Positions 62,336-64,000 of a DNA stretch of 64,000 nucleotides are shown here, one piece after another; position 1 is the stretch's first letter, and each line of letters begins with the position of its first letter. This DNA is from Teredinibacter sp. KSP-S5-2 (GTDB lineage: Bacteria; Pseudomonadota; Gammaproteobacteria; Pseudomonadales; Cellvibrionaceae): positions 3,935,001 through 3,999,000 of the forward strand of contig NZ_CP120416.1 in NCBI RefSeq assembly GCF_032773895.1. Direction: 5' to 3'. Below the pieces are notes generated by a model, which had not been told where the DNA came from, ran no database searches, and was given only the letters and a program-made list of their open reading frames with translations. Position numbers and translations under genes: made by a program.

Positions 62336-63481
62336 TTAGTTCGGTTCATCAATCATCTTTAATCTACTAGACTGAGCAAGAATTTCGTTTAACCATTTTG
62401 ATTGTTTTTTGCTTGCCAGCGCAACCGCTTTATCTGAAGCCTTAATGGCCATTTCTGTATTGCCATCCAAACTCTGCGCCGTGGCCAAACTGTCCCATAA
62501 AACTTCCGAATAAGGAAACTGCTTTACACCTTCCTCCAAAATTTCCACTCCCCACGAGGTTTTCCCTTCATAAGCAGCTTTTAAACCATAAACATTATAT
62601 TGGTCTGCGGATAATGGAAACTGATACCCATATTGTTTGGCTAGTGTTTTATAAAAGGCTTCGATTTCCTTCAACGGCATCACATCCATTTCAGGCACAG
62701 CATTCCAGTTATGAAATAACCAGCGAATGGCGGTCAGGTTTCCAATAGCCGGAGTACTATCATGTGTTTCCTGCGGGAATCTATCCGCATGCCAGAATAA
62801 GTTCTTCTGTCTTTGAGTATCGAGCAGGGAAACCTGCTGATCAAAGGCGGTTTTCATCTCATCCGGCTCACTAGCCAAACTCAAATACCACCGAAACGGT
62901 GACGAACGAGTCTGTTTAAAGACAACTTTAGATTCCTTAACTAACCAGTTGTTATCCCACCATAAACTTGGGCTAATGGCGATGGCACCGTCGAAGACTG
63001 TGTCTGGTTGAAGAGCGATAAAACAGGAAAACAAACCGGACAAGCTATGCCCGGTAATAATTTCGTAGGGCGCAATACGATAATGCTGCCTTAAGAAGGG
63101 AAGCAGCTCCTTTTCCAAAAAGCGCTTATACTGCGTTGCTCCACCGGTGTTTTCCTTATCATCATCTACACTGGTGGGCGTAAAGTTTTTTGCACGATTA
63201 TTGGCACTGACGCCAACCAGAATCATTTCCGGAACTATGGCGTAGGTACTGAGGAAATGAATATTTCCAGCAATATGATTGAGTTGGGTTGAACCATCCA
63301 AAACAATCATAACTGGATAACGAAATGTATCAGAATCCAGGTAGCTCTCCGGTAGAGAAACTTGAATAGTAATATCTTGGCTCAAATTTTTTGAGCTGAC
63401 ACTGTGCTGAGAAAAATCTGTTTGGGCGCAGACATTGACAGACAATAGTGCAAACACCACCAACAACGACCATAGCTTCAC
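62336..63481 (-). CDS. Alpha/beta-hydrolase esterase (enterochelin-esterase-like), exported
   Basis: A 381-residue product from GTG 63481. That start is chosen since aaggag lies 6 bases before and it gives a clean signal peptide (KLWSLLVVFALLSVNVCA); a longer frame to 63532 lacks a ribosome site. Esterase D/Fes-like alpha/beta hydrolase domain at about 30-270: MIVLDGSTQLNHIAG, nucleophile GHSLSGLFSC, ISPSLWWDN. The C-terminal 110 residues look like TPR helices (YNVYGLKAAYEGKTSWGVEIL, DSLATAQSLDGNTEMAI). Substrates might be siderophore or polysaccharide esters. No operon partners. Confidence 0.85.
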   Translation of the reverse strand: MKLWSLLVVFALLSVNVCAQTDFSQHSVSSKNLSQDITIQVSLPESYLDSDTFRYPVMIVLDGSTQLNHIAGNIHFLSTYAIVPEMILVGVSANNRAKNFTPTSVDDDKENTGGATQYKRFLEKELLPFLRQHYRIAPYEIITGHSLSGLFSCFIALQPDTVFDGAIAISPSLWWDNNWLVKESKVVFKQTRSSPFRWYLSLASEPDEMKTAFDQQVSLLDTQRQKNLFWHADRFPQETHDSTPAIGNLTAIRWLFHNWNAVPEMDVMPLKEIEAFYKTLAKQYGYQFPLSADQYNVYGLKAAYEGKTSWGVEILEEGVKQFPYSEVLWDSLATAQSLDGNTEMAIKASDKAVALASKKQSKWLNEILAQSSRLKMIDEPN

Positions 63482-63905
63482 TTTTATCTCCTTGGTATTT
63501 GCAGAGCATTGACTGTTTATACAACAGAGCAATCCCGTTATCTGATGTAACAGAGGTATTCAACGAAGGTACCCAGTCTATTCGTTGTATCCAGACTTCA
63601 ACCGAAAAGTTGCACAAAAAACACTCTTCAGAAAATAACACCCATCAAACAAAAATAAGATTGATTCTCTTTCCTTATTTAAACACATTTTTGGATATAA
63701 GCTAATGCCTCTTTTATCTATCATTTGTTTAACTTTTTACCATGTAATATTTTTTACATAAATCTCAAACAAATATGATGGATTTTATTCACCATCATCC
63801 GTTTGATGAATTTTCCATAAAAATTAGTCGTCTGTTTCAACATAATAAAACGGCCAGGTTTCCTTCCTGTACTAGACTTTTTTCATAATCTGGTTGAGGA
63901 AAATA
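63482..63905. other. Divergent intergenic region between esterase and CZB gene
   Basis: About 420 bases. A dyad atgatgg (63775-63781) / ccatcat (63792-63798) overlaps an alternative pairing catca/tgatg; it may be an operator or leader hairpin of the following gene. Nothing else recognised. Confidence 0.4.
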
Positions 63906-64000
63906 ATGATGGAAGTAAAAGAAGAAATCGGCAAAGCCATAACTGCCCATGATCACTGGAAGCAAAAGCTGCGCCAGGCGATCGACACAGGAGAATGCGA
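63906..64000 (+). CDS. CZB-domain protein, 5' part (signal transduction)
   Basis: The first 31 residues only. After the double Met start with gagg upstream (two adjacent ATGs, 63906 and 63909), AHDHWKQKLRQAIDTGEC fits the start of a chemoreceptor zinc-binding (CZB) domain, where a His and the H-x-x-W-K-x-K-L-R pattern are conserved. Such domains occur in chemoreceptors and diguanylate cyclases and sense zinc. An N-terminal CZB suits soluble diguanylate cyclases or short CZB proteins; the remaining gene lies beyond the window. Confidence 0.65.
   Translation, partial: MMEVKEEIGKAITAHDHWKQKLRQAIDTGEC

Overview
The window looks like chromosomal DNA of a free-living, polysaccharide-degrading marine gammaproteobacterium, most plausibly from the Cellvibrionaceae / Saccharophagus-Teredinibacter group. 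This is an inference from moderate GC content, three secreted GH18 chitinases built with long polyserine linkers (a trademark of that group), many lipoproteins, an alpha-2-macroglobulin/PBP1C pair and a Pseudomonas-like rpoD-tRNA junction. I saw no rRNA operon, CRISPR array, insertion sequence or prophage.

Layout. 0-5 kb: the 3' end of rpoD, a CAU-anticodon tRNA (Ile2 type) with terminator, a small decayed gene, the periplasmic fatty-acid cis/trans isomerase (cti) and a DUF4136 lipoprotein. 5-9 kb: an SLC13/RCK_C transporter, a YjbR protein, a secreted unknown and an M23 peptidase. 9-14.6 kb: a CadC-like membrane regulator with a beta-propeller sensor, divergent from a two-gene operon of a secreted VIT/VWA protein and a secreted protein with a caspase-like His/Cys arrangement. 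I regard this as the best candidate for an undescribed system. 14.7-17.2 kb: a GNAT, and a LysR regulator divergent from an exported lactonase-like metallo-beta-lactamase. 17.3-19 kb: chitinase 1. 19.5-23.6 kb: a secreted unknown, a cobalamin-riboswitch-like RNA with no gene downstream, a 76-residue conserved protein, an isolated TssB-TssC fusion and a YgjP-type metalloprotease. 24-28.6 kb: a Czc-like divalent metal RND efflux operon without an outer-membrane channel gene. 28.9-38.9 kb: a STAS-like protein, PBP1C, a giant alpha-2-macroglobulin and a lipoprotein lipase. 39-46.4 kb: a BarA-like hybrid kinase, then (opposite strand) a MipA/OmpV - DUF3019 - histidine kinase set with no response regulator. 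46.5-50 kb: a GNAT and a large propeller lipoprotein. 50-57 kb: a cyanide-insensitive-type bd oxidase with a GbsR-family regulator, and a TonB receptor/PepSY reductase-like pair. 57-64 kb: an HDAC-family deacetylase, two tandem chitinases, an esterase and the start of a CZB-domain protein.

How it fits together: chitin is cleaved outside the cell by three chitinases with differing catalytic modules but shared small binding modules. The envelope is managed by PBP1C/alpha-2-macroglobulin, M23 and lipoproteins. Metals and stress are handled by RND efflux, Cti, bd oxidase and TonB/PepSY uptake. Several genes show possible RNA-level control: hairpins that include the Shine-Dalgarno sequence at the VIT/VWA gene and chitinase 1, and the orphan riboswitch-like element.
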